This document shows, piece after piece, positions 16,576 through 26,260 of a stretch of DNA of 64,000 bases. The DNA comes from Actinoplanes solisilvae. GTDB lineage: Bacteria > Actinomycetota > Actinomycetes > Mycobacteriales > Micromonosporaceae. The position numbers and the translations under genes were made by a program. The stretch's first letter is position 1, and every line of letters begins with the position of its first letter. The notes below the pieces were generated by a model, which had not been told where the DNA came from, made no database searches, and saw only the letters and a program-made list of their open reading frames with translations. Location: positions 124,001 through 188,000 of the forward strand of contig NZ_RJAC01000001.1 of the NCBI RefSeq assembly GCF_003999975.1. Direction: 5' to 3'.

Positions 16576-18180
16576 ATGACCACTCATTCCGCCACCGGAA
16601 TCCCCACCCGGTCCGACGTAGTGATCATCGGCGCCGGCCACAACGGCCTCGTCTCCGCGATCCTGCTCGCCCGCGCCGGCCTCAGCGTCGTCGTCCTCGA
16701 GGCCTCCGAGGTGATCGGCGGCGCCGCCCGCACCGAGCACCCGTTCGCCAAGGCGCCCGGCCTCGGTCATTCGACCGGTTCCTACCTGCTCGGTCTCATG
16801 CCGCCCGAGCTGCTGCGCACCCTCGACGTCGACATCCCCGTGCTGCGCCGCGACCCGCACTACTTCCTGCCGACCCCCGGCCCGGCCGGCTCGCCCTACC
16901 TGCTGTTCGGTCGCGACCACGCCGCCACCCGCGCGCAGCTCGAGCGCTTCTTCTCGCCGCGCGACGTCGCCGCCGACGAGCAGCTCGCCGTCGAGATCGC
17001 CGCGCTGCGGGCCGACCTGGCCCCCGCCTGGCTGGAAGAGCCCGGCAGCGTCGAGCAGACCGCCGACCGCTACATCCGCCCCCAGCTCCAGAGCACCTTC
17101 GTCGACCTGGTGCGCGGCTCCGTCGCCGACTATCTGGCCCGCTTCGGCTTCAAGAGCGAGCTGCTGGTCAGCATGTACGCGGTGACCGACGGCCTCTCCG
17201 GCCTCAACGCGGGCCCCGACGACCCCGGCACCGGTCACAATTTCCTCGTGCACAACATGTGCCGCCTTCCCGGCTCCGACGGCACCTGGATGATCGCCGA
17301 GGGCGGCATGGGCAGCGTCACCCGCGTCTTCGCCGACGCGGCCCGAGCCGCCGGCGCCCAGATCTTCACCGGCACTCCCGTTTCGGCCGTCACGGTCGAC
17401 GGTGGCGCGGCCGGTGGCGTCGTGCTGGCCGACGGCCGCGAGATCCGCGCCCGCGTCGTCCTCGGCTCCTGCGACCCCTACCGCCTCATCGACCTGGTGC
17501 CCGACGGCTCGCTCCCCGCCGAGCTGACGACCCGCATGGCCGCCGTCAAGCGCACCGGCACCACCTTGAAGCTCAACCTGGCCCTGCGCGGCCTGCCCGA
17601 CTTCAGTTGTCTTCCGCCCGGCACGGCTTCCCCGTTCGGCTCGACGATCCACCTGCTCCCCGGCTCGGCGGGCCTGGCCGGCGGCAACTCCGACTCGCCG
17701 ATGGCCGCGCTGCGCGCCATGTGGGCCGACGTGCAGGCCGGCCGTCTGCCCGACGAGCCCACCATCGAGTGGTACCTGCACACCACGGTCGACCCCACTC
17801 TGCAGGACGCTGAAGGCCACCACTCGTCGGCGCTGTTCGTGCAGTCGGTCCCGTTCAGCCCCGCGGGCTCCACGTGGGAGCGGGAACTGCCCGCCTACGT
17901 CGACCGCCTGCTGGACATCTGCGAACGCTACGCGCCCGGCACCCGCGACCTGATCGTCGACATGATGCCGCTGACCCCACCCGGCATCGAGCAGCACTTC
18001 GGCATCACCGGCGGCCACATCCACCACGTCGACAACACGGTCGCCTTCAACGAGCGCATGCCCTATTACACGGGCCTCGACGGCCTCTACGCGGGCTCAG
18101 CGGGCGCCCACCCGGCCGGCAGCGTCATCGGCGCCGCCGGCCACAACGCCGCCAACCGCATCCTCAAAGACCTGCGCTGA
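16576..18180 (+). CDS. PYROXD2/phytoene-desaturase-like FAD oxidoreductase
   Basis: A 534-aa flavoprotein. An N-terminal FAD-binding motif (VVIIGAGHNGLVSAILLA, then VVLEASEVIGGAARTE) and a C-terminal FAD contact (GLYAGSAGAHPAGSVIGAAGHNAA) place it in the phytoene-desaturase superfamily, closest by eye to the PYROXD2 branch. That branch lacks proven carotenoid activity. There is no phytoene synthase nearby, so a carotenoid role is unlikely. It appears monocistronic with a leaderless promoter. The substrate is unknown. Confidence 0.87.
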   Translation: MTTHSATGIPTRSDVVIIGAGHNGLVSAILLARAGLSVVVLEASEVIGGAARTEHPFAKAPGLGHSTGSYLLGLMPPELLRTLDVDIPVLRRDPHYFLPTPGPAGSPYLLFGRDHAATRAQLERFFSPRDVAADEQLAVEIAALRADLAPAWLEEPGSVEQTADRYIRPQLQSTFVDLVRGSVADYLARFGFKSELLVSMYAVTDGLSGLNAGPDDPGTGHNFLVHNMCRLPGSDGTWMIAEGGMGSVTRVFADAARAAGAQIFTGTPVSAVTVDGGAAGGVVLADGREIRARVVLGSCDPYRLIDLVPDGSLPAELTTRMAAVKRTGTTLKLNLALRGLPDFSCLPPGTASPFGSTIHLLPGSAGLAGGNSDSPMAALRAMWADVQAGRLPDEPTIEWYLHTTVDPTLQDAEGHHSSALFVQSVPFSPAGSTWERELPAYVDRLLDICERYAPGTRDLIVDMMPLTPPGIEQHFGITGGHIHHVDNTVAFNERMPYYTGLDGLYAGSAGAHPAGSVIGAAGHNAANRILKDLR

Positions 18181-18520
18181 GCCGGCCGCTGAAAACCTCA
18201 AGACTTCAACCGCTGACGTACGCGTCGTGACCGCCCGACAACCGCATTGACGACCGCTCTCGGCGCTCCTCGCGACCTGAGTGCCGCTCAAGGCCGCAAC
18301 GCGCCTTGCGCGCCACTGCGCAGCCGTCCCGGCGCCCAATGTTTGTCCGCAGCGCACGGTGGGCGGCGATTCGGGCGCAACCACTCACGCAGGTCGCCCG
18401 GATGGGGTGAGCGTTCTGGGCGCGCCAGCGCCCTGCTCGGCCCGCCCGGGCCCTCGGCGGGAGCGACGGTCGGTAACCCACCACCCCGCTACGACATCTG
18501 CCTTTGACTCTTGCTTCGGC
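18181..18520. other. 340-bp intergenic gap between convergent genes
   Basis: GC-rich sequence without a convincing reading frame, RNA gene, repeat or strong terminator hairpin. It separates the convergent PYROXD2-like and MBL-Rieske genes. It may be a decayed gene or 3' untranslated sequence. Confidence 0.4.
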
Positions 18521-20080
18521 TTACTCGGAAGGAGTCTTCTCGGCGCGAATCTTGTGGCCCACGCTGGTGAGGCACCGTCCACTGGGGAGGTCGAACTTCC
18601 AGCCGTGCAGCTGGCAGGTCAGGACGTTGCCGTCGACGATGCCGAAGCGGCTCAGGTCGGCCTTGAGGTGGGGGCAGCGACGCTGGACGGTCCAGTCGCC
18701 CAGGACCGTGTCTTCGGCCTCGACGGCCTTCTCGTGCTCGTCGTACCAGCCCTCGGCGTACTGCAGGCGCTCCTCGGAGAGACACTTGAAGAACGCGTAG
18801 ACGAATTCGTTGTACTGACCGATGCGGGCGGCGGAGAAGCGGCAACTCAGGAACAGCGAGTTAACCCAGTCGCCCTCATCGATGTGGATGAGGTGCTCGA
18901 TCAAGGCACGGCCGGTCTTGAAGCGGTAGCGCACCTTCTCGTTGTCGTAGGCGCGCACCTGCTTGCCCGGAAAATCGACCACGATGGACTCGAGGACCTC
19001 GCCGTCGGGGCCGAAGCTGTCGGTGAGGTCGAAGCGGACCGGGCCGCCGACGCCCTGCGCCATGTAGATCGACTCTTCGAGCAGGGGCTCGATGCGCTTC
19101 TTGAGCTCGCCGAGCACGTCGATCTCGGGGTGGCGCCACGACGCCTTCTCGGCCTCGATGACCGGGGCCTTGCGCACGCGCATCTCTTCGAGGTGGGCCT
19201 GCTTGTTGGCGAAGAACTCGTCGACGTCGGTCGGGTGGGTCGTGTCGGCGGACTTCTCGGTGAGCTCCGTCACGCTGCCCGGGAGCAGGACGATGCCGTT
19301 GGTGCCGCCGACCTTCGCGTACTCCTCCATGAAGACCGACTGGTCGGGGAAGATGTTGCCCTCGTCGCCGAAGATGTCGTTGAACTGCCAGAGGCTGTCG
19401 TCGAGGAAGCACGGCGGGCCGGCGATCGGGAAGACGTGGTCGGCCTTGAGGTCGTCGATGTAGCGCCAGGTGCGGTCGAACTGGCGGTCACGCTTCTGCT
19501 TGCCGAACGCGGTCTTGGCGGCGTCGGGCAGCTCGTAGACCATCGGGTACCAGATGGCGCCGGAGAACTGCAGCATGTGGGCGTGCACGTGGCCCAGCTC
19601 GTTGAAGCGGGTGAGGTCGGTGGGGCGGGCGTCGTTCTGGTTGAGCACGCGAATGCCGTCGTGCTCGACCCAGAGCGACGAGTCGCCGATGGGGCCGTCG
19701 GTCGGGCTGATCAGCGCCTGGATCATGACCTTCAGGCCGCCGTCGAGCTCGTGCACCTCGTCCGACCTGGTCTTGAAGAAACTGGTGAAGCCGAGATCGC
19801 GCAGCTCGTCCTCGAGTTGGCTGGTCGGGTACTCCGGGAGGAGAACCGTCGCCTTCTTGTTGATGAAGCGCTTGAGGTGCTCGGCGTCGAAGTGGTCGCG
19901 GTGCAGGTGCGACACGTAGAGGTAGTCGACGTCGCCCAGCGTCTCCCAGTCGAGCAGGGAATTGTCGGGGAACGGAAACCATGAGGCGAAATAGGCGGGA
20001 TTGACCCATGGGTCGCACAGAATGCTGCCGGCGGCGGTGTCGATCCGCATGCTCGCGTGCCCAGTGCCTGTGATCCGCAC
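18521..20080 (-). CDS. MBL-fold hydrolase fused to a Rieske 2Fe-2S domain
   Basis: A 519-aa protein. Residues ~1-270 form a metallo-beta-lactamase fold with the HLHRDHFD metal motif and later His/Asp residues (LNQNDARP). The middle ~150 residues are unassigned. The last ~90 residues hold a Rieske cluster site: CPHLKADLSRFG and CQLHGWKFDLPSG give the two Cys-X-His pairs. This arrangement recalls CMP-N-acetylneuraminate hydroxylase (CMAH), where an MBL-like and a Rieske domain also combine, although CMAH has the Rieske domain first. A redox or hydroxylase role is inferred; no sialic-acid genes are nearby. The GTG at 20080 was chosen because AGGGAG lies 7 nt upstream. Confidence 0.82.
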   Translation of the reverse strand: MRITGTGHASMRIDTAAGSILCDPWVNPAYFASWFPFPDNSLLDWETLGDVDYLYVSHLHRDHFDAEHLKRFINKKATVLLPEYPTSQLEDELRDLGFTSFFKTRSDEVHELDGGLKVMIQALISPTDGPIGDSSLWVEHDGIRVLNQNDARPTDLTRFNELGHVHAHMLQFSGAIWYPMVYELPDAAKTAFGKQKRDRQFDRTWRYIDDLKADHVFPIAGPPCFLDDSLWQFNDIFGDEGNIFPDQSVFMEEYAKVGGTNGIVLLPGSVTELTEKSADTTHPTDVDEFFANKQAHLEEMRVRKAPVIEAEKASWRHPEIDVLGELKKRIEPLLEESIYMAQGVGGPVRFDLTDSFGPDGEVLESIVVDFPGKQVRAYDNEKVRYRFKTGRALIEHLIHIDEGDWVNSLFLSCRFSAARIGQYNEFVYAFFKCLSEERLQYAEGWYDEHEKAVEAEDTVLGDWTVQRRCPHLKADLSRFGIVDGNVLTCQLHGWKFDLPSGRCLTSVGHKIRAEKTPSE

Positions 20081-20208
20081 CGTTCTACTCCCTCGATCCA
20101 AGAACCCGACCGCATCGAAGGTACCGGGTCCGGGTTGGTGCGCCGCGCGCGGAGGCGTCGTGCGAGACTGGAACCGGATGTGATCGACCTTCGAGGAAGG
20201 ATCTAGAC

Positions 20209-20442
20209 GTGGCTGCCGACCAGGACCCGGTCTACGCTCCCGACCAGCTCAAGCCTGGTGACCGGAAGCGGGCCCGAAAGGCGGCCATCATCGCGGCCGT
20301 CGTCATGCTGATGTTCTTCTGGGGCAACCACGAGGGCAACACCGAGAACATCTACCTCATTCTCTTCGCGCTGGCCATCGTCGGCGCCCTGGTCATCGAC
20401 GCCGTGCTGCGGCGCAACGGGCTCAAGCCGAACGACCAGTAA
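20209..20442 (+). CDS. Small two-span membrane protein (DUF2631-like)
   Basis: A 77-aa protein: a charged N-terminus (PDQLKPGDRKRARK), two transmembrane helices (~24-38 and ~49-66) separated by GNHEGNTEN, and a basic tail (DAVLRRNGLKPN). It looks like the actinobacterial DUF2631 family, of unknown function, often near dxr/rseP/rlmN genes. AGGAAGG lies 8 nt before the GTG at 20209. A strong terminator follows. Confidence 0.75.
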   Translation: MAADQDPVYAPDQLKPGDRKRARKAAIIAAVVMLMFFWGNHEGNTENIYLILFALAIVGALVIDAVLRRNGLKPNDQ

Positions 20443-20455
20443 CTCGGTTCGTCTT

Positions 20456-20491
20456 ACGGAAAAGGCCCGCGTCGCCGCGGGCCTTTTCCGT
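20456..20491. terminator. Bidirectional intrinsic terminator
   Basis: A 15-bp perfect stem (ACGGAAAAGGCCCGC with its complement, 20456-20470/20477-20491) has AAAA/TTTT near the base. It lies between the convergent small membrane gene and the DivIVA-like gene. Confidence 0.9.
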
Positions 20492-20499
20492 GTCCATCG

Positions 20500-21654
20500 T
20501 CAGCGCGGTCCGCGGAGCAGGATGTCTTTGACCTCGCGCAGCGCGGCGTCGACCTCGGCCTCGAAGTAGCCGCCCGGCACCAGGCCGAACTGCAACATGT
20601 CGAGGTCGTTCTCGGGCACCGGCATCGGGCCGCGGCCCGTCATCGCCTGCAGGATGCCCTCGAAGAGGCGATCGACCTGGTCGGGGTCGTAACCGCTGCC
20701 GAAGCGCCGCGGCTGGAACGTGCGCCGCAGCTGGTCGACCCGGTAGAGCTCGCCGCCCGGCTCACCCATCGGCGGGGGAAGCTGAGGCTGCTGGCCGCCG
20801 TAGCCGCCGGGAGGGCCGCTCATCGGGGCGTTGCCCATCGGCGGGCCACCCATGGGCGGGCCGCCGTAGCCGCCACGCGGGTCCTGCTGCTCGCGCGGCA
20901 TGCGGATTTCGGCCGTCATGTCGTTCTTGCCGTGCCGGCCGGCCTCGAAGCCGTCGAACCCACCCGGCGGCTGCTCGAAGCCGCCCGTGTTGTCGAAGCC
21001 GCCCGTGTTGTCGAAGCCACCCGTGTTGTCGTAACCGCCCTGGTCGTAGCCGCGCGGGTCGCGGTCGTAGGCCGGCGGGGGCGGCGGAGCCGGCCGCTGC
21101 GGCAATTGCGGAACCGGCGGCTGGCCGTAGCCGGTGGGCTCGTCATAACGCCCGTACGGGTCGGGCGGCATCTGACCGCGTTGCGGCTGCGGCTGCTGCT
21201 GCGGGAACCGGTCGTCGCGGATCGGCGGGGCCTGCAGGCGCTCGGTGGGCGGAGCCATGCGGCCGCCCATGCCCTGACCGCCGCCCATGCCACCGCCACC
21301 CATGGCCGCGCCCAGGCCCTGCTTCGGGCCGCCACCGCTGATGCTGCCGGTGGAGAGACCGCCACGCAGCGAGTCACGCATCGGGTCGGGCGGGGGCGCG
21401 CCACGGCCGCCCCTGTCCTCCAGTTCGGCGAGCTGTCGCTCGACGCGGTCGAGGTGAAGGTCGACCTGCCACTCGTCGTAGCCGCCGAAGCGCACGCGGA
21501 AGACGACGTCGTGCACTTCCTGTGCGCCGACGGGCGGGCCCGCCTGCTCACCGGCCAGGGTGGCCTCGACCCGGTCGAGGAAGGAGTCGACCTCGTCGAC
21601 CTTGTAACCGCGGCGCAGCGCGCGCCGCCGGAAACGCTGCCCCTGACTCGTCAC
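20500..21654 (-). CDS. DivIVA-domain protein with long Gly/Pro-rich linker
   Basis: A 384-aa protein with two short DivIVA-like motifs: an N-terminal one (FRRRALRRGYKVDEVDSFLDRVE, so membrane/pole targeting-like) and a C-terminal one (FQPRRFGSGYDPDQVDRLFEGIL). Between them lies a ~200-residue low-complexity linker rich in Gly, Pro, Met, Gln and Tyr. DivIVA proteins organise polar growth and septation in actinobacteria; this is not canonical Wag31 because the long coiled coil is missing. The GTG at 21654 follows GGGAG by 5 nt. The repeated NTGGFD units are listed separately. rlmN lies 37 nt upstream on the same strand. Confidence 0.8.
   Translation of the reverse strand: MTSQGQRFRRRALRRGYKVDEVDSFLDRVEATLAGEQAGPPVGAQEVHDVVFRVRFGGYDEWQVDLHLDRVERQLAELEDRGGRGAPPPDPMRDSLRGGLSTGSISGGGPKQGLGAAMGGGGMGGGQGMGGRMAPPTERLQAPPIRDDRFPQQQPQPQRGQMPPDPYGRYDEPTGYGQPPVPQLPQRPAPPPPPAYDRDPRGYDQGGYDNTGGFDNTGGFDNTGGFEQPPGGFDGFEAGRHGKNDMTAEIRMPREQQDPRGGYGGPPMGGPPMGNAPMSGPPGGYGGQQPQLPPPMGEPGGELYRVDQLRRTFQPRRFGSGYDPDQVDRLFEGILQAMTGRGPMPVPENDLDMLQFGLVPGGYFEAEVDAALREVKDILLRGPR
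20975..21028. repeat. Three 18-bp tandem repeats in the DivIVA-like gene
   Basis: The unit TCGAAGCCGCCCGTGTTG occurs at 20975, 20993 and 21011 (last copy with one change). On the coding strand it gives NTGGFD repeats in the disordered linker. A fourth, diverged unit follows. Copy number may vary between strains. Confidence 0.85.
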
Positions 21655-21691
21655 AACGTCTCCCACTCCGCTCGCTGGGACCTGCGCCCAG

Positions 21692-22870
21692 TCACTGTGC
21701 CACCTCCGCGTCGGCGGCGGCGCCCCCAGCGCTCGCCTCCGTGAGCTCGCCCGCGGCCAGCTGGCCGCACGCGCCGTCGATCTCCCGGCCCCGGGTGTCG
21801 CGGACCGTCGTCGACACACCGGTTTCACGCAACCGGCGGACGAACTCGCGCTCGACCGGTTTCGGGCTCGCATCCCACTTGCTGCCCGGGGTCGGGTTCA
21901 GCGGGATGAGATTCACATGCGCCAGCTTGTTGCGCAGAAGCTTGCCGAGCAGGTCGGCGCGCCAGGGCTGATCGTTGACGTCCCTGATCAGGGCGTATTC
22001 GATCGAGATCCGGCGTCCGGTCCGGGCCGCGTAATCGAACGCGGCATCGAGCACCTCGGCCACCTTCCAACGCTGGTTGACGGGCACAAGCTCATCGCGC
22101 AGATCATCATCGGGGGCGTGCAGGGACAACGCAAGGGTCACATTGAGGTCTTCGGCGGTCAACCGGCGCATGGCGGGCACGAGACCCACGGTCGAGACGG
22201 TTATGTGCCGTTGCGAAAGACCCAGGCCCTCGGGCGCCGGGGTGGTGAGGCGGCGCACAGCCTCGATCACGCGGGGGTAGTTGGCCAGCGGCTCGCCCAT
22301 GCCCATGAAGACGACCCGGGACAGCCGCGGCGGTGAACCGGTGACCGCGCCGGACGCGGCGACCCCGGCCAGATAGACCACCTGGTCGACGATCTCGGCG
22401 ACGGAGAGGTTACGCGTCAGGCCCTGCTGACCGGTGGCGCAGAACGGGCAGGCCATGCCGCAGCCGGCCTGGCTGGACACGCAGGCCGTCACCCGGTCGG
22501 GGTAGCCCATCAGGACACTTTCGACCAGCGCGCCGTCGTGCAGCTTCCACAGCGCCTTGCGGGTGGCACCGTCGTCGCAGGCCAGCTCGCGGACCGGGGT
22601 CAGCAGCGTGGGCAGCAGGTCGCCGGTGAGCCGGGCGCGGGTGGCCGCGGGCAGGTCGGTCATCTCGTCGATGTCGCGCACGAGCCGGCCGAAGTAGTGG
22701 GTCGAGAGCTGCTTCGCACGGAACGCGGGCTCGCCGAGCGCGGTCACCGCGGCCTTGCGGGCGGCGAGGTCGAGGTCGGCCAGATGGCGAGGGGGCATCG
22801 ACGGACGGCGCCGGATGGCGACCGCGTCGGGCTGGTCGGGGCTGGTCGGGATGACCGGAAGAATCGTCAT
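21692..22870 (-). CDS. rlmN: 23S rRNA (adenine-C2)-methyltransferase / tRNA methyltransferase
   Basis: A 392-aa radical-SAM enzyme that methylates C2 of A2503 in 23S rRNA and probably A37 of some tRNAs. The cluster motif [12 protein letters not shown] holds the C-X3-C-X2-C cysteines. The N-terminal RNA-binding region has [17 protein letters not shown], and the conserved methyl-carrying Cys lies in IDGACGQLA near the C-terminus. The start at 22870 ([10 protein letters not shown]) suits the family. It lies 40 nt downstream of cdsA and is probably co-transcribed. Confidence 0.96.
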   Translation of the reverse strand: MTILPVIPTSPDQPDAVAIRRRPSMPPRHLADLDLAARKAAVTALGEPAFRAKQLSTHYFGRLVRDIDEMTDLPAATRARLTGDLLPTLLTPVRELACDDGATRKALWKLHDGALVESVLMGYPDRVTACVSSQAGCGMACPFCATGQQGLTRNLSVAEIVDQVVYLAGVAASGAVTGSPPRLSRVVFMGMGEPLANYPRVIEAVRRLTTPAPEGLGLSQRHITVSTVGLVPAMRRLTAEDLNVTLALSLHAPDDDLRDELVPVNQRWKVAEVLDAAFDYAARTGRRISIEYALIRDVNDQPWRADLLGKLLRNKLAHVNLIPLNPTPGSKWDASPKPVEREFVRRLRETGVSTTVRDTRGREIDGACGQLAAGELTEASAGGAAADAEVAQ

Positions 22871-22910
22871 GGCAGAACCAGTCTCCCACGCCCGTTCGAG
22901 TGCGCGCCGT

Positions 22911-23915
22911 TCACGTGTTCGCACCGATCAGGGCAAAAAGGAGGTATGCCGTGGGTACGGCGAACAGGATCGAGTCGAGCCGGTCCATCAGACCGCCGTG
23001 ACCGGGCAGCAGGTGGCTCATGTCCTTGATGCCGAGGTCGCGCTTGAGCATCGACTCGGCCAGGTCGCCGGCGACCGCCACCATCGACAGGATCGCGCCG
23101 AACACCAGGCCCCAGTAGAAGGGCACGTCCAGCAGGAAGTAGAGCAGCAGCGAACTGCCGATCGCGGCCGAGACGACCGAGCCGGCGAAGCCTTCCCAGG
23201 TCTTGCCGGGGCTGATCGACGGCGCCATCTTGTGCTTGCCGAAGAAGACGCCGACGGCGTACCCGCCTGTGTCGGAAAGCACGACGGCGAGCAGCGTGCA
23301 GAGGACCCGCCAGCGACCGTCCTCCCCGGCGTCGGGCTGCTGGAGCAGCACACCGAAGCCGAGCAGGAACGGAACGTAGATCGAGATCAGAACGCTGGCC
23401 ATGAGGTCACGGCGGAACGCGGCGGCGCCGTCGGCTATGCGCCAGATCACCGATGCGGCGATCGTCACCAGCAAACCGAGCAGCAGCGCGTCGGGGCCAC
23501 CGTGCCAGGCCAGCCCGGTCATCAGCAGGGAGCCCGCGACCAACGGGATCAGCGGAGCGTCGGCGCCGGCCGCGCGCAGGGCGCGGACCATCTCGTAGAC
23601 GCCGACCGCCGAGGCCACGGCGATGACGCCGAGGAACGCCTCCGGCCAGACGACCAGGGAGACCAGAACGATCAGGACCAGCCCCACACCGACGCCGATG
23701 GCGGCGGGCAGGTTGCGTCCGGCCCGCCCGGGGCCTTTCGCCCGCCGCTTGCCCTTCCTCGGCTGTTCGGTGATGGGGAGTTGTCCCGTCGGAACGTCCT
23801 CGCCCGCGTGCCAGGCCGGCTGGTTCCCGTCGCCGGGCCGGCCATAGGCGTACGGCGCCGGCACGCTCGTGTCGTCGCCGGAGTTCTGCCCGGCACGCGG
23901 ATCGAGGTAGGACAT
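22911..23915 (-). CDS. cdsA: Phosphatidate cytidylyltransferase
   Basis: A 334-aa CDP-diacylglycerol synthase. A hydrophilic, Pro-rich N-terminal tail of ~70 residues precedes about eight transmembrane spans. The C-terminal family signature is intact ([21 protein letters not shown], residues split around KRD, KD, HGG and MDR). It makes CDP-DAG from CTP and phosphatidate for phospholipid synthesis at the inner membrane. The start lies one base inside the frr stop (TGATG at 23915), so the two genes are coupled. Confidence 0.96.
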   Translation of the reverse strand: MSYLDPRAGQNSGDDTSVPAPYAYGRPGDGNQPAWHAGEDVPTGQLPITEQPRKGKRRAKGPGRAGRNLPAAIGVGVGLVLIVLVSLVVWPEAFLGVIAVASAVGVYEMVRALRAAGADAPLIPLVAGSLLMTGLAWHGGPDALLLGLLVTIAASVIWRIADGAAAFRRDLMASVLISIYVPFLLGFGVLLQQPDAGEDGRWRVLCTLLAVVLSDTGGYAVGVFFGKHKMAPSISPGKTWEGFAGSVVSAAIGSSLLLYFLLDVPFYWGLVFGAILSMVAVAGDLAESMLKRDLGIKDMSHLLPGHGGLMDRLDSILFAVPTAYLLFALIGANT

Positions 23916-24472
23916 CAGACTTCGAGCAGCTCGGCTTCCTTGTGCTTGACGAGCTCGTCCACGACGGAGACGTAACGGTGGGTCACGTCGTCGAGCTCTT
24001 TCTCGGCGCGGCGGCCATCATCCTCGCCCGTCTCGCCGTCCTTGACCAGCCGGTCGATCTGCTCCTTGGCCTTGCGGCGGACGTTACGGATGGCCACCCG
24101 GCCCTCCTCCGCCTTGCCACGCGCGACCTTGATCATTTCGCGACGGCGTTCCTCGGTCATCTGCGGCAGGTGGATGCGCAGCTGGGTGCCCTCGTTGTTC
24201 GGGTTGACGCCCAGGTCGGAGTCGCGGATCGCTCGCTCGATCGGGCCGAGTTGCGACGCGTCGTAGGGCTTCACGATCACCATGCGCGGCTCCGGGACGC
24301 CGACCGAGGCCATCTGCGTCACCGGCGTGGGCGCGCCGTAGTAATCCACCATGATCTTGGAGAACATCGCCGGAGTGGCCCGCCCCGTGCGGATCGCGGC
24401 GAACTCCTCCTTGGCGTGCTCGACCGCGCTCTCCATCTTCTCTTCGGCCTCGAAGAGTGTCTCGTCGATCAC
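23915..24472 (-). CDS. frr: Ribosome recycling factor
   Basis: A 185-aa RRF, the family's usual length. It has [15 protein letters not shown] near the N-terminus, [20 protein letters not shown] in the hinge region and [18 protein letters not shown] in the three-helix bundle. It splits post-termination ribosomes with EF-G. It lies between pyrH and cdsA, the usual order (rpsB-tsf-pyrH-frr-cdsA). Confidence 0.98.
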   Translation of the reverse strand: MIDETLFEAEEKMESAVEHAKEEFAAIRTGRATPAMFSKIMVDYYGAPTPVTQMASVGVPEPRMVIVKPYDASQLGPIERAIRDSDLGVNPNNEGTQLRIHLPQMTEERRREMIKVARGKAEEGRVAIRNVRRKAKEQIDRLVKDGETGEDDGRRAEKELDDVTHRYVSVVDELVKHKEAELLEV

Positions 24473-24533
24473 CGGCTCTTCTCGCCTCCTTGCTTTCTTC
24501 GGTGGTGCGGGGACGGAATCAGGCTCTGGGGGC

Positions 24534-25295
24534 TCAAGCCGTGATCAGAGTGCCGATTTTCTCGCCGCTGACGGCACGAATGATGGTGTCGTCACCCTCG
24601 GCGCCGAAGACCAGCATCGGGAGGTTGTTCTCCTCGCAGAGGCTGAACGCAGCCTGGTCGGCCACTCGCAGCCCCTTCTGGATCACATCCTGGAAGGTGA
24701 GAGAGTCGAGCTTGCGCGCGGCGGGGTCGATGCGCGGGTCGGCGGTGTAGACGCCGTCGACCCCGTTCTTGCTCATCAGCACGACGTCCGCGTGGATCTC
24801 GAGCGCGCGCTGGGCGGTGACCGTGTCGGTGGAGAAGTACGGCATGCCGGCGCCGGCCCCGAAGATGACCGCGCGGCCCTTCTCGAGGTGCCGGATGGCG
24901 CGCAGCGGAATGTAGGGCTCGGCGACCTGGGCCATGGTGATGGCCGTCTGCACGCGGGTCTCGATGCCCTCCTTCTCCAGGAAGTCCTGGAGGGCCAGGC
25001 CGTTCATGACCGTGCCGAGCATGCCCATGTAGTCGGCCCGGTTGCGGTCCATGCCGCGCTTCTGCAGCTCGGCGCCGCGGAAGAAGTTGCCACCGCCCAC
25101 CACGATCGCGACCTGAATGCCGCGGCGGATGACCGTGGCGATCTGCCGGGCGATGCCCTGCACGATGTCGGGGTCGACGCCGACGGCACCGCCGCCGAAC
25201 ACCTCGCCGGAAAGCTTCAGCACGACCCGCCGGGGCCGTGCGGACGGCGGGGTCGGATCGTCAACCGGAACTGCCTGCTCGGTCACCATCGTCAT
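24534..25295 (-). CDS. pyrH: UMP kinase
   Basis: A 253-aa amino-acid-kinase-fold enzyme phosphorylating UMP to UDP. The motifs are [12 protein letters not shown] (phosphate loop), [30 protein letters not shown] and GNPYFSTDT-like [11 protein letters not shown]. The N-terminal ~20 residues are an actinobacterial extension. The ATG at 25295 gives that extension; the next in-frame ATG, two codons on, is equally possible. It is separated from tsf by a hairpin at 25342. Confidence 0.97.
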   Translation of the reverse strand: MTMVTEQAVPVDDPTPPSARPRRVVLKLSGEVFGGGAVGVDPDIVQGIARQIATVIRRGIQVAIVVGGGNFFRGAELQKRGMDRNRADYMGMLGTVMNGLALQDFLEKEGIETRVQTAITMAQVAEPYIPLRAIRHLEKGRAVIFGAGAGMPYFSTDTVTAQRALEIHADVVLMSKNGVDGVYTADPRIDPAARKLDSLTFQDVIQKGLRVADQAAFSLCEENNLPMLVFGAEGDDTIIRAVSGEKIGTLITA

Positions 25296-25341
25296 GAGAC
25301 CCGCCTTCCCTTCAATGCTCAGCAGAGACCTTATGGGAGAA

Positions 25342-25375
25342 GGAGGCCGGACGCAGAATCGCGTACCCGGCCTCC
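25342..25375 (-). terminator. Stem-loop between tsf and pyrH
   Basis: Arms GGAGGCCGG and CCGGCCTCC (9 bp, 16-nt loop) are followed on the minus strand by TTCTCCC. It is probably a partial terminator that sets the tsf:pyrH expression ratio. Confidence 0.65.
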
Positions 25376-25397
25376 CTTGCCTCCAACGGCGGCCCGC

Positions 25398-26225
25398 TTA
25401 CTCCTGGCCGACCTCGAACCGGACGAACCGGGTGATGTTCACGCCGGCCTCGTCCGCGATCTGCTTCACGGTCTTCTTGTTGTCGAGGACCGAAGACTGC
25501 TCGAGCAGGACGAAGTCCTTGAAGAAGGAGTTCACCCGGCCCTCCACGATCTTGGGCAGAGCCTTCTCGGGCTTGCCCTCCTCCTTGGCCGTCTCCTCGG
25601 CGATGCGACGCTCCGAGTCGACGACGTCGGTCGGAACCTCGTCACGGGTGAGGTAGCGCGGGCGCATGGCGGCGATCTGCATGCCGATGCTCCGGGCGTC
25701 GTCCTCGCCGGCCTCGTCGGTCTTGCCCTCGAACTGCACGAGGACACCGACCTGCGGCGGCAGGTCCTGCGCCTTGCGGTGCAGGTAGACCGCGACGGTG
25801 CCGTCGACGATCACGAAACGGTTCAGGACGATCTTCTCGCCGATCTTGGCCGAGTACTCCTGGATCGTGTCGGCGACCGACTTGCCGTCGAGGCTGGCCT
25901 CGAGCAGCGCGGCGGCGTCGGTGGCCTTCGTCTGCACACCGAGCTCGACCAGCTTCTGACCCAGCTCGACGAAGTCGGGGGTCTTGGCGACGAAGTCGGT
26001 CTCGCAGTTGAGCTCGAGCAGCGCGTTGCCGGAGTGGCTCACGATGCCGTTGGCCGCCGTGCGGCCGGCACGCTTGCCGACGTCCTTGGCGCCCTTGATG
26101 CGCAGGAACTCAACGGCCTTCTCGAAGTCGCCGTCCGCCTCGTCCAGCGCCTTCTTGCAGTCCATCATGCCGGCACCGGTCAGGTCGCGGAGCTTCTTGA
26201 CATCCGCGGCGGTGTAGTTAGCCAT
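25398..26225 (-). CDS. tsf: Elongation factor Ts
   Basis: A 275-aa EF-Ts, the nucleotide-exchange factor for EF-Tu. The N-terminal UBA-like domain has [24 protein letters not shown], followed by the TDF-type core [16 protein letters not shown] precedes the ATG at 26225. It is co-directional with rpsB, 35 nt downstream of it. Confidence 0.98.
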   Translation of the reverse strand: MANYTAADVKKLRDLTGAGMMDCKKALDEADGDFEKAVEFLRIKGAKDVGKRAGRTAANGIVSHSGNALLELNCETDFVAKTPDFVELGQKLVELGVQTKATDAAALLEASLDGKSVADTIQEYSAKIGEKIVLNRFVIVDGTVAVYLHRKAQDLPPQVGVLVQFEGKTDEAGEDDARSIGMQIAAMRPRYLTRDEVPTDVVDSERRIAEETAKEEGKPEKALPKIVEGRVNSFFKDFVLLEQSSVLDNKKTVKQIADEAGVNITRFVRFEVGQE

Positions 26226-26260
26226 GACTCTCTCTCGATGTCAGTTCGGGATTGGCTGAC

